From Gemmatimonadales bacterium (lineage in GTDB: Bacteria; Gemmatimonadota; Gemmatimonadetes; Gemmatimonadales; GWC2-71-9): a stretch of 52,449 bases of DNA. Position numbers and translations under genes: made by a program. The stretch spans positions 1-52,449 of the forward strand of contig JAICUF010000008.1 in NCBI GenBank assembly GCA_025935995.1. Reading direction: 5' to 3'. This document shows, in pieces, positions 8,575 through 19,132 of this stretch (positions are counted from its first letter, which is position 1; the number at the start of each line of letters is the position of its first letter). Under the pieces are notes generated by a model that saw nothing but the letters and a program-made list of their open reading frames with translations, was not told where the DNA came from and did not search any database.

Positions 8575-8951
8575 CCGCCGAGGAGCAGCCGCACCCGCTC
8601 GACCAGCGCGGCGGGGGTGAAGGGTTTGGCGAGGAAGGGGCCGGGCAGGTGGTGCGGGCTGGGTGGCGAATCGTAGCCCGAGACGAAGAGGATGGGCGGC
8701 GCCCCGTCGCGCTCGGCCAGATGCGCCGCCAGGTTCCGGCCGTCGAGCCGCGGCATCCGGAGGTCGGCCACGATCACGGCGATCTCGCCCTCACGGCTCA
8801 GCGTCCGGAGCGCCTCCCGGCCGTCGCCCGCTTCCAGGACCCGGAAGCCGTCCCCTTCCAGTGCTCTTCGCATCAGCCGGCGCACCTCCGCGTCGTCGTC
8901 CACCACGAGGGCCGTGCGCTTGCCGAAGATGTCGCGTGCCGGTTGTGCCAT
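8571..8951 (-). CDS. Single-domain response regulator (receiver only)
   Basis: A 126-aa CheY-like receiver with no output domain. The acidic cluster VVDDD is at residues 16-20, the phospho-acceptor Asp63 lies in VADLRMPRLDG, the signalling Ser is in FVSGYD near 91 and the conserved Lys109 is in AKPF. The start is set at MAQPARD; longer in-frame starts add residues with no family support. The gene is convergent with selB, and both stop codons share the palindrome CTAG at 8571-8574. No histidine kinase is adjacent, so its partner lies elsewhere. Confidence 0.87.
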   Translation of the reverse strand: MAQPARDIFGKRTALVVDDDAEVRRLMRRALEGDGFRVLEAGDGREALRTLSREGEIAVIVADLRMPRLDGRNLAAHLAERDGAPPILFVSGYDSPPSPHHLPGPFLAKPFTPAALVERVRLLLGG

Positions 8952-9004
8952 AGTGAGCGTGAAACCTAGCGGCCGCGGAGACGTCGGGTAAGGCCGCTCG
9001 GAGC

Positions 9005-9033
9005 TTGACGTGGCGCGGCTTCCCACGCATCTT
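9005..9033 (+). promoter_or_regulatory. Candidate sigma70-type promoter for the sorting-domain protein gene
   Basis: TTGACG and CATCTT are separated by exactly 17 bases. They lie about 85 bases before the start at 9117, in the divergent gap after the response regulator. The -35 is strong and the -10 is weak. Confidence 0.35.
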
Positions 9034-9116
9034 GAGCCCAAGCCCGTAAGTGCAGTCGCGACACTACTTTCCCGGAGGTGCCACCACCGTCTTCCTCAAG
9101 TCAGCTAGGAGCCCAC

Positions 9117-9554
9117 ATGGTCCGCATGGCGTGGCCGGGGTGGTGGCTCGGGCTCATGATCGGGGCAGGTCCGCCCGTCGCGGCGCAGGTCAGGGATTCG
9201 CTGCCGGCCGTCGAGCTGAAGGAGAACTACCCCAATCCGTTCTACCCGTCGACAACCATTCCGTTCGAGATTCACCCGGAGGTGTGCAGCAGGGGGAACC
9301 GTCCCCTCGTCCGACTGGAAATCCTGAATGTGATCGCGCAGGTGGTGGCGGTGCCGCTCGTGGCGGAGCACGTGCCGCAGCGGCTCGACGGCATTCACCT
9401 GGGCTGCGGGACCTACAGGGCGTTCTGGGACGGGAAGTATCTGGACGGGCAACGGGAGGTGACCACCGGAGTCTACTGGTGCCGCCTCACGGTCGACGGA
9501 CGGCCCTACACGAGGCGCTTGATCGTGCAGCGGCGAGTCACCAGCACGAGATAG
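9117..9554 (+). CDS. Small secreted protein consisting of a Por/FlgD-like sorting-type domain
   Basis: A 145-aa product. The ATG at 9117 has an AGGAG ribosome binding site five bases upstream and gives a signal peptide ending near VAAQ. The mature part follows the plan of C-terminal sorting/FlgD-Ig-like domains: ELKENYPNPFYPSTTIPFEI, then VRLEILNVIAQVVAVPLV, then YRAFWDGKYLDGQREVTTGVYWCRL, then a basic tail. Such domains normally sit at the end of a much larger passenger; here there is essentially no passenger. Three Cys residues in the mature part could allow one disulfide. The family placement is by pattern, and the function is unknown. Confidence 0.75.
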   Translation: MVRMAWPGWWLGLMIGAGPPVAAQVRDSLPAVELKENYPNPFYPSTTIPFEIHPEVCSRGNRPLVRLEILNVIAQVVAVPLVAEHVPQRLDGIHLGCGTYRAFWDGKYLDGQREVTTGVYWCRLTVDGRPYTRRLIVQRRVTSTR

Positions 9555-9558
9555 GCGG

Positions 9559-9586
9559 AGGGGTCATCCGGCGACGGGTGACCCCT
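9559..9586 (+). terminator. Hairpin terminator after the sorting-domain gene
   Basis: A 12-bp stem (AGGGGTCATCCG with CGGGTGACCCCT, one T-G wobble) closes on a GCGA tetraloop just after the stop at 9554. Only a very short T run follows, so intrinsic termination may be weak. Confidence 0.55.
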
Positions 9587-9707
9587 TCGCGCGTCTGTCA
9601 TTGCGGCAGGGATGGGCGGTACGCGGCTTGCCATTGCGCGGCGGCATGAGAAAGATTGCGTTGACCGGGACGGAACCAGCCGGAATTCGCCGCGCGCGGG
9701 GGATGCG

Positions 9708-12321
<2,614 letters not shown>

Positions 12322-12329
<8 letters not shown>

Positions 12330-12789
12330 GGGCACGCCTTCGCCGGCCGACCTGGCGGGACTCCAGGCGGCGCTCCGGCTGGCACGGGCGGCGGCGGTGC
12401 GCGAGGAGATCCCGGTCGGGGCCGTGGTGGTCCGGGATGGGGAGGTGCTGGCCGAGGCCCACAACGAAACCATCGAGCGCAACGACCCCACCGCGCACGC
12501 CGAGCTGCTCGCGGTGCAGCGCGCGCTCCAGGCGGCCAAGACCGATCGTCTCCCCAACGCGACCCTGTACGTGACGCTCGAGCCCTGCGCGCAGTGCGCC
12601 GGTGCCATCATTCTCGCCAAGGTGGATCGCGTGGTGTACGGCGCCGCCGACGCGCGCTGTGGGATGGCGGGATCGGTCTACGACCTGCTCCGCCAGCCCC
12701 GGCTCAATCACCGTCCCGAGGTGGTCGGCGGCCTCATGGCCGACGAGTGCGGAGACCTCCTGAAGCGCTTCTTCTCCGAGCGGCGCTAG
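12322..12789 (+). CDS. tadA: tRNA adenosine(34) deaminase TadA
   Basis: A zinc deaminase that converts wobble A34 to inosine in tRNA-Arg(ACG). The 155-aa product has the cytidine-deaminase-fold zinc motifs HAE (in [10 protein letters not shown]) and PCxxC (in EPCAQCAG), preceded by EIPVGAVVV. The GTG start overlaps the last eight bases of clpB, so the two are probably co-transcribed. The extra N-terminal residues before LARAA fit this start. The first tRNA-Ser gene follows 19 bases after the stop. Confidence 0.93.
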
Positions 12790-12808
12790 TTTATTTTGCC
12801 ACCCGTCA

Positions 12809-12895
12809 GGACAGGTGTCCGAGTGGTTGAAGGAACCGGTCTCGAAAACCGGCATACCCGCAAGGGTATCGTGGGTTCGAATCCCACCCTGTCCG
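12809..12895 (+). tRNA. tRNA-Ser (anticodon CGA)
   Basis: An 87-nt class II tRNA. The acceptor GGACAGG pairs with CCTGTCC, with discriminator G. The anticodon stem CCGGT/ACCGG encloses the loop CTCGAAA, giving anticodon CGA (reads UCG). The long variable arm is TACCC-GCAA-GGGTA. The T arm is GTGGG-TTCGAAT-CCCAC. CCA is not encoded. Confidence 0.96.
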
Positions 12896-12908
12896 CTGGG
12901 AGGTGGCC

Positions 12909-13541
12909 ATGAGTTACGTCGACGACCACCTCCTGCCGGGCGAGCGCGTGGTCTATCGCGCCCGGCTCCACTGGATCGCCTTCCGCGCCAGCCTCCTCCT
13001 CCTTACCCTCGCCGTCGTCGCCGGCGTCGCGGGGCAGCTCGTCAGCACCAATGCCTATGAGGACGCGTGGAAGCTCTGGGTCCCCGCGGGTCTCGTCGTC
13101 CTCGCCCTCCTCGCGGCGATCGGTCCCTGGATCCGGCAGACGACGTCCGAATTCGCCGTCACCGACAAGCGTGTGCTCGTGAAGACCGGCGTGGTGCAGC
13201 GGGATTCGCTGGAGACGCTGCTCAGCAAGGTCGAGGCGATCGGGGTCGACCAGACGCTGCTCGGCCGCATGCTGGGATTCGGCAGCATCACCATCGTGGG
13301 CACCGGCGGCACCCGCGAGAGCTTCGAGCGGATCGCCGCGCCGCTGGAGTTCCGGCGGCAGGTGCAGGCGCAGATCGTGGCGAACGAGGAGCGGCGGGGC
13401 GGGGAGCTCCCGGCCGTCGCGGCGACCCCCGGAGGGACGACAAGCCGTGCACAGCGCGAGTGCCCGTACTGCGCCGAGATGATCCTGGCGCGCGCGCAGG
13501 TCTGCCGATTCTGCGACCGCGCCGTGGAGCCGCTCGAATGA
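12909..13541 (+). CDS. Membrane protein with bacterial PH (DUF304-like) domain and C-terminal zinc ribbon
   Basis: A 210-aa product. The ATG at 12909 is preferred because GGGAGG lies five bases upstream; a GTG at 12903 is inside that site. Two transmembrane helices (about residues 25-45 and 58-75) are followed by a bPH_2 domain with EFAVTDKRVLVKTGVVQRD and LLSKVEAIGVDQTLLGRMLG. The C-terminus has paired CxxC knuckles (CPYC near residue 187 and CRFC near 201), typical of a small zinc ribbon. The cellular role of such proteins is mostly unknown. The stop overlaps the next small ORF (ATGA). Confidence 0.88.
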   Translation: MSYVDDHLLPGERVVYRARLHWIAFRASLLLLTLAVVAGVAGQLVSTNAYEDAWKLWVPAGLVVLALLAAIGPWIRQTTSEFAVTDKRVLVKTGVVQRDSLETLLSKVEAIGVDQTLLGRMLGFGSITIVGTGGTRESFERIAAPLEFRRQVQAQIVANEERRGGELPAVAATPGGTTSRAQRECPYCAEMILARAQVCRFCDRAVEPLE

Positions 13542-13747
13542 TCGCCGCCGCGCTCCTCGCGCTCGCCGCGCTTCCCGCGCAGTCGCCCACGATGCTGCTG
13601 GATGATTCCGCGTCGAGTTACTGTCTCGCGACGGGGTTCTGCCGGCGGCCGGTTGGTGCCGACGGCCCCGCCCCCGGGGTGCTCTTCATCGCCACCGGGC
13701 TCGTGGCGGTCGGTGTCGCGGGTCTTCGCACGCGGCCCCGGCCCTAG
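13538..13747 (+). CDS. Small hypothetical membrane protein
   Basis: A 69-aa ORF starting in an ATGA overlap with the PH-domain gene. It has an N-terminal hydrophobic segment that could be a signal peptide (LLALAALPAQ), two Cys residues (SYCLATGFC) and a C-terminal hydrophobic helix (VLFIATGLVAVGVAGL). The tight coupling and membrane-protein composition support a real gene. No family was recognised. Confidence 0.6.
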   Translation: MIAAALLALAALPAQSPTMLLDDSASSYCLATGFCRRPVGADGPAPGVLFIATGLVAVGVAGLRTRPRP

Positions 13748-14052
13748 TGGGAGGGTTGCCGCGCGATCTCGCGTGGGTCGGCATCGGCGGCAGCGTCATC
13801 GCGCTCGATGTCGCCACCGGGGGCGAGCGGTGGCGCACGCGGCTCAAGCGGGGCAGCGCAATGGTGGTGCTCGCGGCCGACGGGGACCGCCTCCTCGCCA
13901 CGGCGGCGGGCGAGCTCTTCTGCCTCGACGCCTCGACCGGCCGGATCCTCTGGCGGAACCGGCTCCGCGGTCTGGGCATGGGCGTCGCGACGGTGCTCAC
14001 CCCATTCGGTCCCGTGGGGACGCTCCCGCCGCCCGACGGCGGCCGCGCCTGA
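13747..14052 (+). CDS. Short PQQ/WD-like beta-propeller fragment protein
   Basis: A 101-aa ORF whose GTG start overlaps the previous stop by one base. It contains two consecutive propeller-blade-like repeats (VIALDVATGGERWRTRL and LFCLDASTGRILWRNRL), the signature of PQQ-binding-like or BamB-type blades. Two blades cannot close a propeller, so it may be a truncated remnant or may assemble with other subunits. No signal peptide is visible. Confidence 0.65.
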   Translation: MGGLPRDLAWVGIGGSVIALDVATGGERWRTRLKRGSAMVVLAADGDRLLATAAGELFCLDASTGRILWRNRLRGLGMGVATVLTPFGPVGTLPPPDGGRA

Positions 14053-14115
14053 CTTGCCGCGCCACCGGCCGCGCCGGTAAGTTGCCGCCGGCCTGAACCC
14101 CGCCCCGCGGGGCCG

Positions 14116-14202
14116 GGACAGGTGGCCGAGTGGTTTAAGGCGCACGCCTGGAACGCGTGTGTACGTGAAAGCGTACCGTGGGTTCGAATCCCACCCTGTC
14201 CG
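14116..14202 (+). tRNA. tRNA-Ser (anticodon GGA)
   Basis: An 87-nt class II tRNA. The acceptor GGACAGG pairs with CCTGTCC, with discriminator G. The anticodon stem CACGC/GCGTG encloses the loop CTGGAAC, giving anticodon GGA (reads UCC and UCU). The variable arm is long (GTACG-TGAAAG-CGTAC), and the T arm is GTGGG-TTCGAAT-CCCAC. The acceptor and T arms are identical to those of the tRNA-Ser(CGA) 1.3 kb upstream. Confidence 0.96.
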
Positions 14203-14204
14203 TC

Positions 14205-14231
14205 GCCGGACGCGGTTGCGCCGCGTCCGGC
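14205..14231 (+). terminator. Perfect 11-bp GC hairpin between tRNA-Ser and pyrR
   Basis: GCCGGACGCGG pairs perfectly with CCGCGTCCGGC around TTGCG, two bases after the tRNA. It is followed by a C run rather than T, so it is a weak candidate for intrinsic termination. It could instead be a 3'-processing or leader structure for the pyr genes. It does not show the known PyrR-binding loop sequence. Confidence 0.45.
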
Positions 14232-14255
14232 CCCCCGATACCTTCTCCGCCCGAG

Positions 14256-14792
14256 ATGACCACGCGCACCCCGCTGCTCGACGAGACGGCCATCGCCCGC
14301 GCGCTTGCCCGCATGGGATCGGAGATCGTCGAGCGCTGCGGCGGCACCGACGGCCTCGCTCTCGTCGGCATCCAGCGGCGCGGCGTCGAGCTCGCCTACC
14401 GCCTCAAGCGCATCATCGACCGCGCCGAGCACGACAACATCCCCTGCGGCAAGCTCGACATCACCCTCTATCGCGACGACCTGCAGACGATCGGCCCCCG
14501 GCCCGTCGTCGGCGAGACGCAGCTGCCCGATCTCGAGGGCCGCACCGTCGTCATCGTCGACGACGTCCTGTACACCGGCCGCACGGTGCGCGCCGCCCTC
14601 GACGAATGCGCCGACTTCGGCCGCCCGCGCCGGGTGCTGCTCTGCGTGCTGATCGATCGCGGCGGCCGGGAGCTTCCCATCCAGGCCGACATCGTGGGCA
14701 AGGTCATGACCGTGGCACCCGACGAGCGGGTGGACGTCTTCGTCTCGGAGCTCGATGGCCGCGATGCGGTCGAGCTGGTGCGGGGGCCCTGA
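14256..14792 (+). CDS. pyrR: Bifunctional pyr operon regulator / uracil phosphoribosyltransferase
   Basis: A 178-aa PRTase-fold protein, the normal PyrR length. The PRPP-binding loop is VVIVDDVLYTGRTVRAA near residues 100-116, with GIQRRGVELAYRLKRII near 40-55. It is known to bind pyr mRNA in response to UMP and to have side uracil phosphoribosyltransferase activity. The start at MTTRTPLLDE removes residues that would read back into the tRNA. It is followed with no gap by pyrB and then pyrC, the classical arrangement. No clear attenuator is visible upstream. Confidence 0.93.
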   Translation: MTTRTPLLDETAIARALARMGSEIVERCGGTDGLALVGIQRRGVELAYRLKRIIDRAEHDNIPCGKLDITLYRDDLQTIGPRPVVGETQLPDLEGRTVVIVDDVLYTGRTVRAALDECADFGRPRRVLLCVLIDRGGRELPIQADIVGKVMTVAPDERVDVFVSELDGRDAVELVRGP

Positions 14793-15749
14793 GTGACGGG
14801 GCTGGGCAAGGATCTGGTAGGTCTGGAGCCGCTCAGCGCCGAGCAGATTCGCCTCATTCTGGACACCGCGGAGCCGTTCAAGGAAGTGAGCGAGCGGGCC
14901 ATCAAGAAGGTCCCCGCGCTCCGCGGCAAGACGATCGTCAACCTCTTCTTCGAAGCCTCCACCCGCACCCGCATCTCCTTCGAGTTCGCCGAGAAGCGCC
15001 TGAGCGCCGACTCGGTCAACGTGGCGGCGTCGGGCTCGTCCGTCTCCAAGGGGGAGACGCTGGTGGACACGGCCAAGAATCTCGAGGCGATGCGGATCGA
15101 CATGGTCGTCATCCGCCACGGCGCCTCGGGGGCCGCCCAGTTCCTCGGCCAGCGCATCGCGTCCAACGTCATCAACGCGGGCGACGGCAAGCACGAGCAT
15201 CCGACGCAGGCGCTGCTCGATCTCCTCACCCTCCGCGACCGCTTCGGCCGCATCGAGGGGCTCAAGATCGCGATCTGCGGCGACGTGCTGCACAGCCGGG
15301 TCGCGCGGAGCAACATCTGGGGGCTCACGAAGCTGGGCGCCCAGGTCGCCGTCTGCGGCCCGGCCACGCTCATGCCGCGGGACATCGAATCGCTCGGCGT
15401 GACGGTCATCCCGCGCATCGAGGACGCCATCGCGTGGGCCGACGCGCTCAACGTGCTCCGGCTCCAGCTCGAGCGGATGACGGCCGGGTTCATTCCGTCG
15501 CTCCGCGAGTACAACCGCGTCTTCGGCGTCACCAGTGAGCGGCTGGCGCGCGCGCCGAAGGAGCTCCTCATCCTGCACCCGGGCCCGATGAACCGCGGCG
15601 TCGAGATCGACAGCGACGTGGCCGACGGGCCGCACGCCGTCATCCTGCCGCAGGTCACGAACGGCGTGGCGGTGCGCATGGCGGTGCTCTATCTCCTCGC
15701 GGGCGGGGCGCCGGGTCCGGGGCAGGCGATGGGAGGCGAGGAGCGATGA
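14793..15749 (+). CDS. pyrB: Aspartate carbamoyltransferase catalytic chain
   Basis: Forms N-carbamoyl-aspartate from carbamoyl phosphate and aspartate in pyrimidine synthesis. The 318-aa product carries the carbamoyl-phosphate motif [10 protein letters not shown] near residues 55-64, the HPTQALLD motif near residue 135 and the C-terminal [11 protein letters not shown]. The GTG start follows the pyrR stop directly. No pyrI regulatory chain is nearby, as in the PyrR-controlled type. The gene overlaps pyrC by ATGA. Confidence 0.96.
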   Translation: MTGLGKDLVGLEPLSAEQIRLILDTAEPFKEVSERAIKKVPALRGKTIVNLFFEASTRTRISFEFAEKRLSADSVNVAASGSSVSKGETLVDTAKNLEAMRIDMVVIRHGASGAAQFLGQRIASNVINAGDGKHEHPTQALLDLLTLRDRFGRIEGLKIAICGDVLHSRVARSNIWGLTKLGAQVAVCGPATLMPRDIESLGVTVIPRIEDAIAWADALNVLRLQLERMTAGFIPSLREYNRVFGVTSERLARAPKELLILHPGPMNRGVEIDSDVADGPHAVILPQVTNGVAVRMAVLYLLAGGAPGPGQAMGGEER

Positions 15750-17032
15750 GCGGCGCGATCCTCATCCGCGGCGGCCGCGTGATCGATCCCCTCCGCGGCG
15801 GGGACGGCATCGCCGACGTGCTCGTGAGCGGCGGACGCGTCGAGGCAGTCGGACGCAACATCCCCGCGGGCGAGGGTGTCCGCCTGATCGACGCGGCAGG
15901 CAAGGTCGTGGCGCCAGGGCTGATCGATCTCCATACCCACCTTCGGGAGCCCGGGCAGGAGGATCTCGAAACGGTGGCGAGCGGCGCGATGGCCGCCGCC
16001 GCCGGCGGCTTCACCGCCGTGTGCGCGATGCCCAACACCGATCCCGTCACCGACAATCAGGCCGCCGTCGGGTTCATCGTGAGCCAGGCCCAGCGGGCGG
16101 GGAAGGCGCGCGTCTATCCCATCGGCGCGGTGTCGCTCGGGCAGAAGGGACAGCAGCTCGCGGAGTTCGGCGAGCTGGTCGGCGCCGGCGCGGTCGCCGT
16201 GAGCGACGACGGCAAGCCGGTCGTGTCGAGCCATCTGATGCGCACGGCGCTCGAGTACGCGAAGACCTTCGGCATCCCCGTGGCGGACCACTGCGAGGAC
16301 CCGACGCTGGCGCAGGGCGGGGCGATGCACGAGGGGATCGTCTCCACGCGCCTCGGACTGAAGGGAATTCCGGCCGCCGCCGAAGAGATCATGGTGGCGC
16401 GCGACATCATCCTGGCCGAGCTCACCGGCGGTCACGTGCATCTGTGCCACATGTCCACGCGCGGGTCGGTCGAGCTGATCCGGCGCGCCAAGGACCGCGG
16501 CCTCCGCGTGACGGCCGAAGCCTGCCCCCATCATTTCTCGCTCACGCACGAGCGGTGCGAGGGGTACGACACGAACGCCAAGATGAACCCGCCGCTCCGG
16601 GAGCCCGCGGATCGCGAGGCGATCCGCGAGGGACTGCGCGACGGCACGATCGACGCGATCGCCACCGATCATGCGCCGCATCACTACGACGCGAAGGAGC
16701 GCGAGTTCGACGACGCGCCCAACGGCATCATCGGGCTCGAGACCGCGCTCGGCCTCGCGATCACCGAGCTGGTCGAGCCGGGGCTGCTGGCGCTGCCCGA
16801 GCTGATCCGCCGGATGAGCACCACGCCGGCCGGGATCTTCAACCTGCCGGGCGGGACGCTCGCGGTGGGCGCGCCGGCCGACGTCGTGGTCTTCGACCCG
16901 GCCGTCGAGTGGGAGGTGCGTCCGGCGGCATTCTACTCGAAGAGCCGGAACACGCCCTTCGCGGGCCGGCGGCTCCGCGGCCGCGCCGACCTCACGATCG
17001 TCCGGGGCGAGGTGGTCTTCGAGCGCGCCTGA
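15746..17032 (+). CDS. pyrC: Dihydroorotase (class I)
   Basis: A zinc amidohydrolase that cyclises carbamoyl-aspartate to dihydroorotate. The product is 428 aa, as expected for class I. Metal-ligand motifs are HTHLREPG near residue 60, DHCEDP near 182, CHMSTRGS near 236 and ATDHAPHH near 309. The ATG overlaps the pyrB stop. It completes a pyrR-pyrB-pyrC unit; pyrD, pyrE, pyrF and carAB are not in the window. Confidence 0.95.
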   Translation: MSGAILIRGGRVIDPLRGGDGIADVLVSGGRVEAVGRNIPAGEGVRLIDAAGKVVAPGLIDLHTHLREPGQEDLETVASGAMAAAAGGFTAVCAMPNTDPVTDNQAAVGFIVSQAQRAGKARVYPIGAVSLGQKGQQLAEFGELVGAGAVAVSDDGKPVVSSHLMRTALEYAKTFGIPVADHCEDPTLAQGGAMHEGIVSTRLGLKGIPAAAEEIMVARDIILAELTGGHVHLCHMSTRGSVELIRRAKDRGLRVTAEACPHHFSLTHERCEGYDTNAKMNPPLREPADREAIREGLRDGTIDAIATDHAPHHYDAKEREFDDAPNGIIGLETALGLAITELVEPGLLALPELIRRMSTTPAGIFNLPGGTLAVGAPADVVVFDPAVEWEVRPAAFYSKSRNTPFAGRRLRGRADLTIVRGEVVFERA

Positions 17033-17115
17033 GCCTCCGTGTTGCCCCCCGCCGTGCCCCGTTAGATTGAAGCTGACCGCCCCCGCAAGCGTTGAGCGTC
17101 GAGAAAGGTGCCGCC

Positions 17116-17958
17116 ATGGCCAAGCCAACAGCCCAGTCCGGAAGCGCGATCGACAAGCTGCTCCAGGACCGCCACCAGTACGAGCAGTGGCTCGCGAAGC
17201 TGGCCGCGGCGGGCAACGCGCCCGATGCCGTGCGCCAGCGGGTCCGGGCCGACTACGAGGCGCGGCTCAAGGGGGTCCTCGAGGAGCTGCGCGGCCACGG
17301 CGATACGATCAACGCGGATCTCGACCGGTTCCGCGCGTCGGAGGCGGACCTGGTGCGCCGGCAGTCCGCGGCCGAAGAGCGGATCGCCGAAGCGGAGATC
17401 CGGCACGCCGTCGGCGAATTCGAGGAGTCGAAGTGGCAGGAGATCCGGGACGAGGCGGGCCGCGGGCTGTCGGAGGCGCAGGAAGAGCTGACGCAGGTGC
17501 GCTCCGAGATCGCGCGCCTCGCCGAGGTGCAGCGCGCGATCTCGGCGCCGGCGGCCGCTGCGCCCGCTCCTGCTCCCGCCGCTCCGTCACCCCCGCCGGC
17601 CGCCGCGCCGCCGCCGCCTCGTGCGGCCGAGCCGCCCGTCGAGTTCGAGCCGGTGATCAACGAAGTCGCCCCCACGCCGGAGCCGGCCGCGCCTCCTCCC
17701 GCGCCGCGCTTCGTACCCAAGGCACCAGCCGACGAGCTCGCCTTCCTCAAGTCGGTGACCGGGGAGCACACGGCGGAAACGAAGGCCCGCTCGAGCGGTG
17801 GTCAACCGTCGGCCGCACCGGCGGAGGTCGCCGCACCGGCCGGAAGGACGGCGTCCGCGCAGCAGGCGAAGACGCTCAAGTGTGCCGACTGCGGCACGAT
17901 GAACCGGCCGACGGAGTGGTACTGCGAACGGTGCGGGGCGGAGCTGGCGGCGCTGTAG
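17116..17958 (+). CDS. Coiled-coil protein with Pro/Ala linker and C-terminal zinc ribbon
   Basis: A 280-aa protein of unknown function. The ATG at 17116 (MAKPTAQ) has AAAGG seven bases upstream. Residues about 10-140 are highly charged and helical, giving a long coiled coil. Residues about 145-200 are an Ala/Pro-rich flexible linker. The C-terminus (KCADCGTMNRPTEWYCERCG) is a complete two-knuckle zinc ribbon. No signal peptide is seen, so it is probably cytoplasmic. The layout suggests a scaffold that docks a partner through the zinc ribbon. It ends at a strong terminator shared with rpsT. Confidence 0.85.
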   Translation: MAKPTAQSGSAIDKLLQDRHQYEQWLAKLAAAGNAPDAVRQRVRADYEARLKGVLEELRGHGDTINADLDRFRASEADLVRRQSAAEERIAEAEIRHAVGEFEESKWQEIRDEAGRGLSEAQEELTQVRSEIARLAEVQRAISAPAAAAPAPAPAAPSPPPAAAPPPPRAAEPPVEFEPVINEVAPTPEPAAPPPAPRFVPKAPADELAFLKSVTGEHTAETKARSSGGQPSAAPAEVAAPAGRTASAQQAKTLKCADCGTMNRPTEWYCERCGAELAAL

Positions 17959-17977
17959 GGCGGTAGCACCGGTACGG

Positions 17978-18010
17978 AACGGGGGCCGGTCGCTGAGACC
18001 GGCCCCCGTT
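17978..18010. terminator. Bidirectional terminator between the zinc-ribbon gene and rpsT
   Basis: A perfect 14-bp stem (AACGGGGGCCGGTC with GACCGGCCCCCGTT) closes on GCTGA. It is centred between two convergent stop codons and reads as a hairpin with a short T tail in both directions. Confidence 0.85.
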
Positions 18011-18034
18011 GTTCTGTCGCAGACTTCGGTTGCG

Positions 18035-18292
18035 CTACTTGGACTTGGCGCGCGCGACGGCCTTGGCGAGTCGGCTCTTCTGGCGTGCCGCGGCGTTCCG
18101 GTGAATCAGGTTCTTCCGGCCGGCCCGGTCGATGACGCCGACGGCGTCCGCGAAGGCGCCGGCGGCATCAGCCGGGGCGGCGGTCCGCACCTTCTTGATG
18201 GCGGTCCGGAGCTGGCTCCGCTGGGTGCGGTTGCGGGCCGAGGCGGACTGAGCCTGACGCATGCGCTTCTTGGCGGACTTGATTCGCGGCAC
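18035..18292 (-). CDS. rpsT: 30S ribosomal protein S20
   Basis: An 85-aa, Lys/Arg/Ala-rich helical protein that binds 16S rRNA. It begins MPRIKSAKKRMRQAQSAS and ends KSRLAKAVARAKSK, matching the S20 pattern. The start is GTG with AGGGG six bases upstream. It is a single-gene unit, with a strong sigma70-type promoter at 18338-18366 and a terminator at 17978-18010. Confidence 0.96.
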   Translation of the reverse strand: MPRIKSAKKRMRQAQSASARNRTQRSQLRTAIKKVRTAAPADAAGAFADAVGVIDRAGRKNLIHRNAAARQKSRLAKAVARAKSK

Positions 18293-18337
18293 AACGACCC
18301 CTGCTCACAGGTGAATGACGGCTGATCGAAGCCCGAA

Positions 18338-18366
18338 AGTATATCCGCGGCACGGTGCAACGTCAA
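18338..18366 (-). promoter_or_regulatory. rpsT: Sigma70-type promoter for rpsT
   Basis: On the minus strand TTGACG and TATACT are separated by exactly 17 bases, about 45 bases before the rpsT start. This is one of the best promoter matches in the window and fits a highly expressed ribosomal gene. Confidence 0.7.
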
Positions 18367-18379
18367 GCGGGATGGGCTT

Positions 18380-18408
18380 TTGACTTGCTCTCCCGCCCGG
18401 TGTAACCT
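18380..18408 (+). promoter_or_regulatory. Candidate promoter for the long plus-strand gene train
   Basis: TTGACT is followed after 17 bases by TAACCT, divergent from the rpsT promoter and 20 bases before the start at 18428. The -35 is good and the -10 is weak. Its value is positional, since it precedes about 20 kb of closely packed genes. Confidence 0.35.
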
Positions 18409-18427
18409 TCCGCCGACTCTCCACCGG

Positions 18428-19132
18428 ATGGCCGGCCTGAATCAGCTTCTCGGCGACTTCATCCTGATTCTCCCGGTCCTGGTCTTCTCGATGGTGGCCC
18501 ATGAATACGCGCATGGCGCGGCCGCCCTCCGTCAGGGCGACGACACCGCATACATGCTGGGCCGCCTGACCCTCAACCCTCTGCCGCATATCGATCCCGT
18601 GCAGAGCATCCTCATCCCCGGCATCATGTTCTTCGCCACCAGCGGGCGCTTCGTGTTCGGCGGCGCCAAGCCGGTGCCCGTCAACACGCGGAAGTTCCGG
18701 AATTTCCGCCGCGGGGATCTGATCGTGTCGTCGGCCGGAATCATCACCAACGCCGTGCTCGTTCCCGTCTTCGCCGTGCTCTTCATCCTGCTCCACTATC
18801 TCGGCGGCGTGACGACCTCGGTGGCGCCGCTCGAGACCGCCCAGCGCATGATGATGTGGGGGATCTACCTCAATCTCCTGCTCGCCGTGTTCAATGCGAT
18901 TCCGGTCCCGCCGCTCGACGGATCGAAGCTTCTCTATCACGCGCTCCCGGCACCGATCGGCGCCCGCTTCCGAAGTCTCGACCGGCTGGGCCCCGCGCCG
19001 ATCATCCTGCTCCTCCTCTTCTTCAGTCCGGTGCTGCAGGTGCTGCTCGCGCCGGTGGGACTCGGATACCGGGCCATGGCCGGGATGCTGGCACCGTTCG
19101 CCGTCGGCCCATCATGGAACGCGCTCGGCTGA
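18428..19132 (+). CDS. Site-2-protease-type membrane metalloprotease (M50 family, Rv1735c/YwhC-like)
   Basis: A 234-aa polytopic protein with the zinc motif HEYAH at residues 25-29 in the first helix and a distal NAIPVPPLDGSK segment that supplies the third ligand (NPxDG-type). The central GRLTLNPLPHIDPVQS is typical of minimal site-2 proteases without PDZ or CBS domains. Its substrates are unknown. The start at MAGLNQ fits the hydrophobic N-terminus. It heads the gene train and overlaps scpA by TGATG; a short M50 gene next to scpAB is a recurring arrangement in bacteria. Confidence 0.88.
   Translation: MAGLNQLLGDFILILPVLVFSMVAHEYAHGAAALRQGDDTAYMLGRLTLNPLPHIDPVQSILIPGIMFFATSGRFVFGGAKPVPVNTRKFRNFRRGDLIVSSAGIITNAVLVPVFAVLFILLHYLGGVTTSVAPLETAQRMMMWGIYLNLLLAVFNAIPVPPLDGSKLLYHALPAPIGARFRSLDRLGPAPIILLLLFFSPVLQVLLAPVGLGYRAMAGMLAPFAVGPSWNALG

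Noticed and set aside
9628..9660. Promoter-like TTGCCA...AAGATT upstream of clpB
   Set aside because: The 18-base spacing is possible but both boxes are poor, and no sigma32-type or CIRCE element supports heat-shock control here.
14203..14255. PyrR-controlled attenuator upstream of pyrR
   Set aside because: A strong hairpin exists, but the conserved PyrR-binding loop and an alternative antiterminator were not found. It is listed only as a hairpin.
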